Positions 24,851 to 33,988 of a DNA stretch of 58,232 nt are shown here, piece by piece. A program made the position numbers and the translations under genes. Numbering within the stretch: position 1 is the stretch's first letter; every line of letters begins with the position of its first letter. The DNA comes from Thermoplasmatota archaeon (GTDB lineage Archaea; Thermoplasmatota; Thermoplasmata; Thermoplasmatales; Thermoplasmataceae): NCBI GenBank assembly GCA_023381355.1, contig JAMCUL010000024.1, positions 1-58,232 on the forward strand, in the 5' to 3' direction. The notes beneath the pieces were generated by a model that did no database searches, had not been told where the DNA came from, and worked only from the letters and a program-made list of their open reading frames with translations.

Positions 24851-25174
24851 ATGAGTGAATGCAGAATAATTGAAAAGGGCAGGGTTGAAGCCCTCAGATC
24901 TGTTTTTGCCAGTGAAGGTAATAGTGGTCTTGCTTCCAGGTACAAGGCAATAGGTGATCCCACGAGACTCGGAGTATATCTTGTACTTCTCCAGGAGGAA
25001 TTATGTGTGTGCCAGGTAGAGGAGGTTACCGGGTTGCCTCAATCTACGGTTTCAGGCATCCTGAAGATCCTGCTTAATGCGGGCCTGATAATGGGAAGAC
25101 GGGATGGTAGATGGATATATTACAGGGCCAGGGAAAGCGTTGTTGAGATGAAGGTTGGAGAGATGAGAGAATGA
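24851..25174 (+). CDS. arsR: ArsR-family metalloregulatory repressor
   Basis: This 107-residue winged-helix repressor carries the ELCVCQ metal-sensing motif (residues about 50-55) typical of arsenite-responsive ArsR/SmtB proteins. It also has ALGDPTR-like AIGDPTRLGVYLVLL before it and a helix-turn-helix LPQSTVSGILKILLNAGLI. It should release DNA when As(III) binds the cysteines. It overlaps arsC by 4 bp (ATGA), so the three ars genes form one operon. A palindrome just upstream is its probable operator. Confidence 0.92.
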   Translation: MSECRIIEKGRVEALRSVFASEGNSGLASRYKAIGDPTRLGVYLVLLQEELCVCQVEEVTGLPQSTVSGILKILLNAGLIMGRRDGRWIYYRARESVVEMKVGEMRE

Positions 25175-25572
25175 AGGAAAAAGTACTGTTCGTATGCGTT
25201 GAAAATGCTGGGAGAAGCAAGATGGCTGAGGCGTTTGGAAGGAAATATGGTCTTGACTGCATCAGCGCAGGTACCCTCCCTGCAGATCATGTAAATCCCG
25301 TCGTTGAAGAGGTAATGAAGGAAGCCGGCGTCCCAGTCATTGAAGAAGCCCCTAAAATAATGACTCAGGAAATGGTGGAAAATGCAGATCTAGTAGTGAT
25401 CATGGGTTGCTCAGTAGAAGAGTCATGTCCTGCCCCGATCGCAAGATCAATGAAAAAGAAGATGGTGGACTGGGGGCTGGATGATCCAAAGGGTAAGTCA
25501 AAGGAAGAAGTAATAAGAATAAGAGACAGGATAGAATCACTTGTACGGGACCTTGCACATTCAAACAATTGA
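25171..25572 (+). CDS. arsC: Arsenate reductase, low-molecular-weight phosphatase type
   Basis: This enzyme reduces arsenate to arsenite before export. The 133-residue protein has the phosphatase-like P-loop CVENAGRS (C-X5-R-S) right after the first strand (KEKVLFVCV), the cysteine-bearing loop VIMGCSVEESCP, and the acidic VDWGLDDPKG segment, all as in the LMW-PTP ArsC family. It sits between arsR and the arsenite efflux gene. The stop overlaps the proposed arsB start by 32 bp. Confidence 0.92.
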   Translation: MKEKVLFVCVENAGRSKMAEAFGRKYGLDCISAGTLPADHVNPVVEEVMKEAGVPVIEEAPKIMTQEMVENADLVVIMGCSVEESCPAPIARSMKKKMVDWGLDDPKGKSKEEVIRIRDRIESLVRDLAHSNN

Positions 25573-26848
25573 GTTTGCCGCTTCTGTTTCAATCTTCATA
25601 TTCTCCCTTGTCCTGGTGATAAAGAAGCCAAGGGGCATTGGTATTGGTTATTCAGCCTTAATTGGAGCCCTGGTGACTTTTCTTACTGGACTCACCTCCC
25701 TCCAGGATTTCATAACCGTAATTTCCATAGTCTGGAATGCAACCCTGACCTTCATTTCAATTGTCATTATTTCCCTTGTTTTTGATGAGGCTGGTGTTTT
25801 TCAGTATCTTTCAGTGAGACTGCTGAAACTTTCAGGGGGAAGCGGCTTAAAGCTGTTCGTATATATCATACTTGGAGGTACCTTCATCTCGGCAGTCTTT
25901 GCAAACGATGGAACAGCCCTTGTGATGACACCCATAATTATCTCGCTCCTTTACAGGGCAGGCCTCAAGGGAAAAACCCTGCTTGCCTACATCATGGCAG
26001 TTGGATTCATTGCAGATTCAGCAAGTATCCCACTTCTTGTCAGCAACCTTGTTAACATTATCGCTGCAACCTATTTTGGAATAAGCTTTTTCCCCTATAT
26101 GTATACAATGTTCATTCCGGACATTGTAAGCATATGTGCAAGCCTGTTCTTCCTGTACCTCTTCTTCAGGAAGGATATACCCCGGAGGGTAAATAACGAG
26201 ATTGAGTTTGATCAGAGCGAGATCAAGGATCCTTTCATATTCAGGATCTTTTTTCCGGTTATCATCATACTGATCATCTGTTATTCTGTTGGTGGATATT
26301 TTTCAATTCCGGTGGCTGTCGTATCAATGCCGGCAGCAGCCATACTGATTCTGGTAGCCAGGCATGGCAGGAAGATAAGTTATGTTAATCCTTTGAAAGA
26401 AGCCCCGTGGCAGATCATATTTTTTTCCATAGGGATGTACATAGTTGTCTTTGCAATGGCCAACGAGGGACTTACCTCGATTATTTCAAGCATAATAATA
26501 TATTTCTCCGGTTTTCCCGGCGGTCTGAATTACATATTCACCGGGTACCTCTTTGCATTTACTGCATCCGTCATGAATAATCTCCCATCTGTGCTTCTGG
26601 GTGACCTGGCACTCCAGCACGCCCACATGACCGGAAACATCCTCCTGACCAATGCTATTGGAAACGACATAGGCCCAAAATTTACACCAATTGGTTCACT
26701 TGCTACCCTCGTATGGCTCTACATGATAGAAAGGAAGGGCGATTTCAAGATAAGCACATATGATTACATGAAAACCGGTATCCTTGTTGGACTCCCTGTC
26801 CTTACAGTTACGCTCCTCTCCCTGTATTTAATCACTCCGTTCGTATGA
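25541..26848 (+). CDS. arsB: Arsenite efflux permease ArsB/ArsB-like ion transporter
   Basis: This 435-residue polytopic membrane protein has about 11-12 predicted helices in the ArsB/NhaD ion-transporter fold. It shows the family's internal stretches FISAVFANDGTALVMTPI, DSASIPLLVSNLVNI and TASVMNNLPSVLLGDLAL, which contain the re-entrant loop residues of arsenite pumps. It exports arsenite made by ArsC. The proposed start is TTG 25541 inside arsC; TTG 25553 is an alternative. No arsA ATPase is present, so export would be driven by the membrane potential. Confidence 0.9.
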   Translation: MYGTLHIQTIEFAASVSIFIFSLVLVIKKPRGIGIGYSALIGALVTFLTGLTSLQDFITVISIVWNATLTFISIVIISLVFDEAGVFQYLSVRLLKLSGGSGLKLFVYIILGGTFISAVFANDGTALVMTPIIISLLYRAGLKGKTLLAYIMAVGFIADSASIPLLVSNLVNIIAATYFGISFFPYMYTMFIPDIVSICASLFFLYLFFRKDIPRRVNNEIEFDQSEIKDPFIFRIFFPVIIILIICYSVGGYFSIPVAVVSMPAAAILILVARHGRKISYVNPLKEAPWQIIFFSIGMYIVVFAMANEGLTSIISSIIIYFSGFPGGLNYIFTGYLFAFTASVMNNLPSVLLGDLALQHAHMTGNILLTNAIGNDIGPKFTPIGSLATLVWLYMIERKGDFKISTYDYMKTGILVGLPVLTVTLLSLYLITPFV

Positions 26849-26998
26849 TTCCTGCATCTTTCTGTAAATCCTGATGCCAGATGAATTATTTTTTTACATA
26901 GGAAGATCCAATGATCAATCGCGAAACCAGTTGCTGGAAAATTCAGTGAAGAAAAGAATAATCTTTAATATTTCCGGAGAAATAACAACCCGAACTTA

Positions 26999-29011
26999 AT
27001 GCAATATGTCCCAAAGGATATGATTCTCTACATTCTTGCGGCACTCATGGGGATTTTCACGTCATGGATAGTATTCTATGCAAGAAATGCGGATAATCAG
27101 ATCAGGAAGATTCTTGCATATGTATTCCTGTCGATGATGAATGGGATGCTGATTGGGCCTGCAATTTATCTCTCCGGATATCTACCTTTCAGCATTCTCA
27201 ATATTGTTCTTCTTTCATCTGCCGCAATGGGTATTGAACTGATTTATCCCATGATACAGTTCGTGAGAACCCTTGAAGGCGACGGCGTGAAAGGTGTCAA
27301 TGTGAGAATTTATGTGCTGTTCACAATATTTGATGAATTCCTGATGAGCCTGGATTTCATATCCATCAGCACTGGCAGGAGCTTCCTTTCTTACTATCAT
27401 TCAAATTTACTTAACCTGATATTTTATCCATTGACATCATACTGGTTCATTTTTCCAATGTCACTTGAAATGCTCCTAACTGCCGTAATGAGTCTCAGGA
27501 AGGAGACTGCTGTTGGTCTTATCTTCATAATTTTTCAATCTACAGTAATGTTCCTGACACCTTCCGCCATAAATGATGCATTGTGGAGAGGAATTGCGGT
27601 ATATGTTGGGGGTTCTGCCATGACTGCCCTGTCCATCTTTCTCTTTGAATACCTGTACAGGAAGGAATATGCAGAGAAGAACTTCGCCAGGTATCTGAAC
27701 AGGATCATCTTCACCTATTTCCTGATGATGCTTGGGGTTATGATCTACCAGTACAGTGGAAACCTCGATCTTCTTGGCGGATCAATTGTACTTGAAATGT
27801 CCATTTATCTATCAGCGATACTCAGAAAGGACTATTTTGAAGGGCACGGGAAAATCTACTGGCTTGCAGACAGGAAATGGTCCACGCTGTTTCTTTTCAA
27901 CATATTTCTTGCAGAGTTCGCGATGGGTGCAACTTTTGATTTCCAGTACTACGGTGCCTCTACATTCATCTCATCCCTCGGGCTTGCACCTTTTTCCATA
28001 AGCATCTGGATAATATCGCAATTCCTTTTCGATGCAGTTGTTTTCATCGGTGGAATCACGGGTTCTCCGTGGTTCTTAATAATGATGGGTGCAGAGATGG
28101 GCTCACTTGTTGTCTTCAAAATTTTAAGGACAAAGAGTCTTGAAAATCGTGTGAGGATGGGACTCATGATCACGGCTTACGGTGTTTATTCCATACTTCT
28201 GCCTTCATTTGTTCTTGCGAACCCACAGAACTATCCCTTTGTTGGGTGGAGCATGGGAATAGGTACGGGCGGAGGACTTGCTGCAGCACTGATACTCCCC
28301 ATGCTGCTCACCTACCTTATCAGCGGAGTCCTCTCCCTCCTTTTCGGTGCAAGGCAGCTATGTTCCGTATTCTGTACGGCCCCTCTCATGTATCAGGGAA
28401 CGTTCTACGATTCAATGAAGAAGTTCAACAGGCAGGGTTCACTGGCAAAGAAGGTTACCATACCCCCCGAGAATAAAAATATGATATACCGGGTTGTTTC
28501 TTTAACCGTATACGCCTCCCTTGGTACCGCTTCCATAATATCGCTTCTGGATAATTTTGGATATCTCAACCTTACAATGTATGGAACAGATCCACTCGTT
28601 TTCATTTACATATTTCTATTTGATATAATGTGGTATGCGGTATTCATAACAATGCCATACTTTGGCTCCTACGGTTGCATAAATACAGGATACTGCCATT
28701 GGGGTAACTTCAACAGATGGGTTGGTAGATTTGGATTCTTCAGGCTTAAGGTAAAAGATTCAAACCAGTGCGTTACCTGTGAGACAAAGGCATGTGCAAC
28801 CGCATGCCCGGTTGGCCTTTCAGCACATCCTGGAAATTTCATCAGCACGGGTGAATTCAAGGACTCCAGGTGTGTTGGAATAGGAGACTGCGTTGAGGCC
28901 TGTCCTTATGATAATATCTTCTTTTATGATGTGAGGCATTTCATCAGGGGCAAATTTGGAAACCACAAGAAATACGAAGTTAGGATGATTGAGAAGGGAA
29001 GCAGAAAGTAG
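26999..29011 (+). CDS. Polytopic membrane protein with C-terminal ferredoxin domain
   Basis: This 670-residue protein is not recognised. About residues 1-550 form many membrane helices (roughly 14), in an apparently repeated layout. Then comes an iron-sulfur tail: cysteines C455 and C459 in a helical loop, C560 and C566, then C591-X2-C594-X4-C599-X3-C603-P, and C625-X5-C631-X3-C635-P. The second motif has Ile628 where a cluster cysteine is expected. The layout recalls NapH/NosR-type membrane electron carriers, but I see no FMN or cytochrome motif. A convergent gene at 29075-29977 is related to its N-terminal half. Membrane-linked electron transfer is inferred. Confidence 0.82.
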   Translation: MQYVPKDMILYILAALMGIFTSWIVFYARNADNQIRKILAYVFLSMMNGMLIGPAIYLSGYLPFSILNIVLLSSAAMGIELIYPMIQFVRTLEGDGVKGVNVRIYVLFTIFDEFLMSLDFISISTGRSFLSYYHSNLLNLIFYPLTSYWFIFPMSLEMLLTAVMSLRKETAVGLIFIIFQSTVMFLTPSAINDALWRGIAVYVGGSAMTALSIFLFEYLYRKEYAEKNFARYLNRIIFTYFLMMLGVMIYQYSGNLDLLGGSIVLEMSIYLSAILRKDYFEGHGKIYWLADRKWSTLFLFNIFLAEFAMGATFDFQYYGASTFISSLGLAPFSISIWIISQFLFDAVVFIGGITGSPWFLIMMGAEMGSLVVFKILRTKSLENRVRMGLMITAYGVYSILLPSFVLANPQNYPFVGWSMGIGTGGGLAAALILPMLLTYLISGVLSLLFGARQLCSVFCTAPLMYQGTFYDSMKKFNRQGSLAKKVTIPPENKNMIYRVVSLTVYASLGTASIISLLDNFGYLNLTMYGTDPLVFIYIFLFDIMWYAVFITMPYFGSYGCINTGYCHWGNFNRWVGRFGFFRLKVKDSNQCVTCETKACATACPVGLSAHPGNFISTGEFKDSRCVGIGDCVEACPYDNIFFYDVRHFIRGKFGNHKKYEVRMIEKGSRK

Positions 29012-29074
29012 GACTGCTACATAGAATCTGCGTGAATTCGATCGTGATAATGCAGAGTAATAAGATAATAAGTG

Positions 29075-29977
29075 TCAGATCGGTACCGGTATGTCTTCCC
29101 CCTTGTTCTTCTTCCTTTGATACTCCGGGAAGTCAAAAACTCTGAATGCTATTGAGAAATAGTATATCATCGATGCAACCATGGATATTGAAAACAGGAT
29201 CCATTTCAATCCAAAGCTTCCACTGACTACCACTGGTTCTATTAAGCCCAAAATTGACAGAGAAACTACAAGGATGAAATAATTGATCTCCTTCCTCCAC
29301 AGCCCTTCGAGTCTTTCCCTGTTCGTGTATGCATAGGAAAATACATACCATATTACAAAAATCATAACTATTGAGAATAGCACAGAACCATATATGACAT
29401 AAGCTGAATTTCCAACGATTGCAGGGTCTGCAAGCTGCATCAGGATTAATGAGATCAGTATCCTCCTTGAAATCCCCTGGTGAAGATGGAGGAACAGCAC
29501 AGAAATCATTTCAATAAGCATGGGGATCAGGAAAAGGTAGTTAGTAACCGATGCCCCAAGAAGATTCAAAGAATTGTTTAATATACCAAGATCTCCGAAT
29601 CCGTAAGCAAGAGTATACAGAAGGAAGGCCATAGATACCTCGTTCCATCCAACAAGGGCGGCAAACCACTTTGAATGGGACGGATTCATCGACTTGAGAT
29701 TCCCGTTGAAACCTTCCAGCAGGAGATATGATAAAATGACTGACATCTCAAACATGGAAATATTGAAAGCTGCTACGTTGTTGATGAAGCCGTTTGGAAA
29801 GATGATGTAATAATTTATTGAATTCAGCATCCCTGACATCATTGAGAGTAAGAACATAATGAGAGAAATAGAGAGATTATTCATTCTTTCGTAATTTCGT
29901 GACACGTATACAACCACATACACTATGAAAGGTGTCATCAGAATTTCTGTTAAAATGATGAAAATTAAATTTTGCAC
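29075..29977 (-). CDS. Membrane protein paralogous to the N-terminal half of the 26999-29011 product
   Basis: This 300-residue polytopic protein has about eight predicted helices and no cysteine motif. By eye it matches the first 280 residues of the convergent neighbour: FLLSMMSGMLNS with FLSMMNGMLIG, FLIPMLIEMISVLFLHL with FIFPMSLEMLLTAVMSL, and the loop YAYTNRERLEGLWRKEINYFIL with YLYRKEYAEKNFARYLNRIIF. Both lie in the same order. The start is GTG 29977. It probably arose by duplication of the membrane module. It may partner the ferredoxin-bearing protein; the function is unknown. Confidence 0.75.
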   Translation of the reverse strand: MQNLIFIILTEILMTPFIVYVVVYVSRNYERMNNLSISLIMFLLSMMSGMLNSINYYIIFPNGFINNVAAFNISMFEMSVILSYLLLEGFNGNLKSMNPSHSKWFAALVGWNEVSMAFLLYTLAYGFGDLGILNNSLNLLGASVTNYLFLIPMLIEMISVLFLHLHQGISRRILISLILMQLADPAIVGNSAYVIYGSVLFSIVMIFVIWYVFSYAYTNRERLEGLWRKEINYFILVVSLSILGLIEPVVVSGSFGLKWILFSISMVASMIYYFSIAFRVFDFPEYQRKKNKGEDIPVPI

Positions 29978-29985
29978 AATAGGTT

Positions 29986-30020
29986 ATTAAAAATTAGTAT
30001 AAAAAATTAAAAAAAATTTA
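29986..30020 (-). terminator. T-rich terminator after the peptide-binding protein gene
   Basis: On the minus strand, directly after the stop at 30029, the sequence reads as repeated T runs (TTTTTTTTAATTTTTT and a further TTTTTAA). This is the usual archaeal intrinsic termination signal. Confidence 0.5.
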
Positions 30021-30028
30021 GTGAGTGA

Positions 30029-32899
30029 TTAACTCGCTGGTGCAAAGTCGTTGTACAGATAGTACCCTCCAAACCACACAGTGTTCATCTGGTAGGCCTC
30101 TGCCTGGTGGAAGTTCACTGCTGTTGAGAGCACTAGGAACTCATTTGTCTGTTCTGTGTATACATAGAACGTCATGTTTATGAGATCCCTGTTCTCCATC
30201 CAGAAGTACTTCAGGGCAGATGCAGTGCTTACCTGATTGGAACCGTTTGCATAGTCTCCGAGCATCTGCTTCATTATCATGGCTTCAGTGACATTATGGT
30301 ACGGGTTTGACGTGTTGTAGCCGAACCACCATGGTGTGAAGTCATTCGGTCCTGGATACGTTGTTGTGTTCAACGGGTTTGCCATTGGGTTCAGGTAATC
30401 CGTTGGGAACGGATAGTCAGGAAGCCATGCGAGTAGATATACTGGCATTGGGTTTGACCCCTGTACCTGGTTGTTAATCAGTGTTGGGAATGGTGTGGGT
30501 ATCACAGGGAATGAAGCACCGGTAATTATCTTGGAGAGGTTCTGTCCCCATGCAGTTGCGCCATTAAGATCTACTGGATCAGCTGAGAATATGTATAGCG
30601 GAATGTTTAAGGTTGATCCGTTATATATGTAGTCACCAGCGCTATTCTTGGTAATCTGCATTTTGTCGTTTATTATGTTTGTATTGTTGTTCCAGTTGTG
30701 CAAGAACGTATGCCAGTTAGCCATAGCTGCTGCCATGTTGTATGATATTCCATCCTGTGAAATCCATGATTGGTTAGCAGAGTTATTCAGCTGTGAGAAT
30801 GGTACACCGCCTATCATACCATCTGGAATCATACCTGCGTAATTCACTGCGAACTGAGTGTTAAAGAGGGCATTACCTACATCCTGATTCAGGAAGAAGT
30901 CATGTGGATATGCAAATGCAAACGCTCTCCTTGCATGGAGTGACGTGAACATATCAAATGGCATGTTGATGCCAGGAGTGGTAGAAGATGCCATCTTGAG
31001 ATTCACGTTCGCGTTGAAGTTATACCAGAATATGCTAATTGAAGAACCACTTGCAACATTAACTTTTCCGGCAGACTGCAGACCCTGAATCTCATTCCAT
31101 GATGAGGTTGGGATACCTGCTGCCTGGGAAGTTCCGCTCGCAAGATCCAGATAGGTTGTTGATGCTTCTGCAATATACTCTATCACAACATACTTATATG
31201 ATGGATACAGAACCCACTGATTTGGAGACGTGAAGTTGGGATTTGCCTCCAGTACAACCTTGGCTGCCTGTGACTCTGAATATAAGGTATACGGTCCACT
31301 TGCATCAACGTGGAATTCTACATATGTGTTGAAACCGGATGGGTATCCCTCGCTTGTGTAATTGACAAATCCAGATGGTGTGAAGGTGATTCCAGCGCCA
31401 TGTTGAATGAGCCATTCCGCGCTTGTTATATATGTTCCGGAAGTGTAGAATATCTGGTAAACAAGAGCTTCTGCCATAGGCTTCTGGAAGTGCATTGTTA
31501 CGGTGTCCGTGTTGTTGTTATATGTCAGGTTCTGGGTTATGTTGTAGTATGTGTTAGATGCATAGAAGTTGCCTGGCAGTAGATACTGTGAAATGATCCA
31601 TCCTGGGTTATTTGAATTTGACGTGAACAGCATGTCCCTGACAAGTGAATAATAGACATCATATGCCGTAACAGGTGTCCCATTCTGGAATGTGGCATTT
31701 GACCTGATTGTCCACGTGTAATTCTCACCTGGGGTTACATTAACAGCATAGTTAAAGTTACCACTTGCACCCTCAGCTGTCGTTGCTTTCACAGTATAGT
31801 TGTGATAATGCATGTTAATTCCGTGGCCTGGAGTTGGCAGGAAGGCTGCTAGATATGGTGAATATCCATTTACATCAGAACCATTATAAATAGTTAGCTG
31901 CTGGTATGTGTTCGCAAGAATCTCATCACTTACGGTATCATAAGCGATCTGTGGATCCAGTGTCCTAAATCCCCCAGTTTCAAGCTCTGCGTTTGTGAAT
32001 GTACCTTGAGCCTTTGAGGTTGTGGTTATTTTTAGGGCTGAAATACTGCTAGCAGATCCAGTGAGGTAATCGTAGAAGGTACTGACAGACAGTGTGCTTG
32101 AGACTGCTCCAGTTGTTCCATTTACAAGTCCTGTGTAAGTCTGGACTTCAACTGTCACATATGTTGAGGTGGATGGAGTCTTCAACGTCATAGTTGCATT
32201 AGTTGTATTCAAAACATAAGCACCCTGGTAGAATCCGTAATTAAATGTTCTTGCAGACTGTGCGTTTCCGTTAAAGTAAGGGGTTACAACCTGCTTATAA
32301 ACCTGGTAGGACGTGTTTATTGGTTCTGTGAAATAACCAACAGTCAGATTTATGTTTGCGCCAGGTGTGAAGATATTGTTTGAAGTGTAGGTAGATTGAA
32401 GGTTAGTGGACGCTGAGGCGTTGACTGCCAACACTCCTGCAGATTCGTGATGAGTAAGGTTAGGCGTGGTTGTCACTACCTGATACTCATACATAGGCCC
32501 ATTCGTGTGGTTGCTGTAGTACGGCTGTGTTGTGAATATGTAGTTTCCACCACTTACATAAGTATGATCAAAGGTCACGGTTCCTGTTCCCAGATTCGAA
32601 TTGATTCCATTCACATTCTGTGAAGTCGTAATATTTCCGCTTACAAGATCACCGAAGTTATATGTGACCGAACTCAAAGCTGCACCATAGCTTATACCCA
32701 CTGATATCGTATCCTTGGATGAGGATGCTGTTGCACTGAATGCGGGTATAGTGTTCTTTGGCAATAATTCATATGCCGCTAGACCTATGGAAGCAACTAC
32801 AATTACAGCTACTATCACTGCTATCCACTTGGTCTTACTACTGCCACTTGGCGGTGTAAAAGATGGTGGTGCAGTACCTGTTGTATTATTTTCTGTCAT
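30029..32899 (-). CDS. Family 5 extracellular solute-binding protein (peptide type), membrane anchored
   Basis: The product of about 956 residues captures peptides or similar solutes for the transporter encoded at 34323-39429. After a proline-rich cytoplasmic start, one membrane helix (WIAVIVAVIVVASIGLAAYEL) anchors it. An N-terminal PKD-like beta domain follows (YNFGDL...FDHTYVSGGNYIFT). The SBP_bac_5 fold follows: GGFRTLDPQIAYDTVSDEILANTYQQL, VNVTPGENYTWTIRSNATFQNGTPVTAYDV, VLEANPNF. It has many N-glycosylation sequons. ATG 32899 is chosen over 32923 because GGAGG lies 7 nt before it and the TATA-like box at about 32937-32946 would start transcription near 32916. Confidence 0.88.
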   Translation of the reverse strand: MTENNTTGTAPPSFTPPSGSSKTKWIAVIVAVIVVASIGLAAYELLPKNTIPAFSATASSSKDTISVGISYGAALSSVTYNFGDLVSGNITTSQNVNGINSNLGTGTVTFDHTYVSGGNYIFTTQPYYSNHTNGPMYEYQVVTTTPNLTHHESAGVLAVNASASTNLQSTYTSNNIFTPGANINLTVGYFTEPINTSYQVYKQVVTPYFNGNAQSARTFNYGFYQGAYVLNTTNATMTLKTPSTSTYVTVEVQTYTGLVNGTTGAVSSTLSVSTFYDYLTGSASSISALKITTTSKAQGTFTNAELETGGFRTLDPQIAYDTVSDEILANTYQQLTIYNGSDVNGYSPYLAAFLPTPGHGINMHYHNYTVKATTAEGASGNFNYAVNVTPGENYTWTIRSNATFQNGTPVTAYDVYYSLVRDMLFTSNSNNPGWIISQYLLPGNFYASNTYYNITQNLTYNNNTDTVTMHFQKPMAEALVYQIFYTSGTYITSAEWLIQHGAGITFTPSGFVNYTSEGYPSGFNTYVEFHVDASGPYTLYSESQAAKVVLEANPNFTSPNQWVLYPSYKYVVIEYIAEASTTYLDLASGTSQAAGIPTSSWNEIQGLQSAGKVNVASGSSISIFWYNFNANVNLKMASSTTPGINMPFDMFTSLHARRAFAFAYPHDFFLNQDVGNALFNTQFAVNYAGMIPDGMIGGVPFSQLNNSANQSWISQDGISYNMAAAMANWHTFLHNWNNNTNIINDKMQITKNSAGDYIYNGSTLNIPLYIFSADPVDLNGATAWGQNLSKIITGASFPVIPTPFPTLINNQVQGSNPMPVYLLAWLPDYPFPTDYLNPMANPLNTTTYPGPNDFTPWWFGYNTSNPYHNVTEAMIMKQMLGDYANGSNQVSTASALKYFWMENRDLINMTFYVYTEQTNEFLVLSTAVNFHQAEAYQMNTVWFGGYYLYNDFAPAS

Positions 32900-33208
32900 T
32901 TTTTTCCTCCAATTTTTCTTCATATCTGAAAAGTACTATTTAAATTTTAGCATATTGTATCCTGCATTATATCGCCAAATCCGACATTAATATCTATTCT
33001 TTGATACTGCTTAAAAATATTTGAATTGCTGATTTGGATTTGGGCCGATAAATGAAACTCACATTTTTAGGTTGAACTTTCTTTGATTTTCCAGTTAGGA
33101 ATTGCCCCTGCGTCATTACAACATTCCTTGTTTAACCTCCAACTTCTGCATTTTTACATAATATATTTTGGCAGATCCTGTGGTTCTCTGAATCCAATGC
33201 AAAGATCT

Positions 33209-33598
33209 ATGTGCATGGATATTTTGTATAATTATAATGTGGCTGACTATCCTGACTGGGTTTTGAAGTACAAGAAAAAAGGAAAGCTTGTGCAGGAGAG
33301 GAAGGATGATCTGTATTAATTGTACAGTGTGTACAGTCACTGGAATAAGGAAAAGAAGATGGCTTAGCCAATAAAAGATGAGCCCCCTGGGAAGATCACG
33401 CCTGATGGATTTATAGAGCCGAAGACAAAGATGATCATGCGCTGGCTTGATCAGGTTGCAGTGAAGGAGTATGGAGCATCATTCCTTCTGGATCGCCTGT
33501 CCACCGATCTCATTCAGGGTCTGAAGAATAGCTTCCCGGAATGGAAGGAGATATTTGTCTTCGCATGCTGTAAAGATACCATGTACCCTTTCGTATGA
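33209..33598 (+). pseudogene. Decayed N-terminal part of an IS4-type transposase
   Basis: A frame from ATG 33209 reads VADYPDWVLKYKKKGKLVQERK, is broken by TAA at 33317-33319 and soon after by TAG, and continues in the same frame as VYSHWNKEKK, GKITPDGFIEPKTK, VKEYGASFLLDRLSTDL and LKNSFPEWKEIFVFA to a stop at 33596-33598. These are the typical N-terminal blocks of archaeal IS4-family transposases (the VYS-W-KEKK and G-ITP-G motifs). The catalytic domain is missing. It lies between the binding-protein gene and the rest of the transporter operon. Confidence 0.75.
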
Positions 33599-33602
33599 AT
33601 CC

Positions 33603-33804
33603 ATCATATCACATCCTCGCATTTCTTCAGATCACGTGTTTTTACTTCATGGGAATATATCGCCTGATTCTCTTCCATTACTGCTTTGAGTAGGCCTTCA
33701 AAATATTCCTTATTCCTTGATATCCTTCCAGTTCCCGCAATGATCTCTTGAGTTGCAGCAACAGTGTAATCAATCGCTATCTTGAGAGTAGATAATTGAC
33801 AAAG
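33603..33804 (-). pseudogene. C-terminal fragment of an unidentified protein
   Basis: The minus strand is open for about 67 codons and reads coherently (LKIAIDYTVAATQEIIAGTG, then ISRNKEYFEGLLKAVMEENQ, ending KKCEDVI), but it has no plausible start codon and is preceded in frame by a stop. It adjoins the transposase remnant, so it is probably the surviving tail of a disrupted gene. The family is not recognised. The next 180 bp (33805-33988) hold nothing recognisable. Confidence 0.4.
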
Positions 33805-33988
33805 TCATATCCACCAAAAATATAACAATTCAATTAATCTGGTCAAAGAGGTACTGTAGGTGACATATTCACGATAAGAAAATGTGGGGAAAATTAGTGG
33901 ACACATCTGTGCAATTTTCTTATCTCCCTGTAAGAAATTATGATGATTACCAAAATTTCAAATCTTACTTTGTTAAAATTTTATTGAT

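Noticed and set aside
33083-33208. N-terminal extension of the transposase remnant
   Set aside because: The similarity begins at about 33209; the preceding residues look like translated non-coding sequence.
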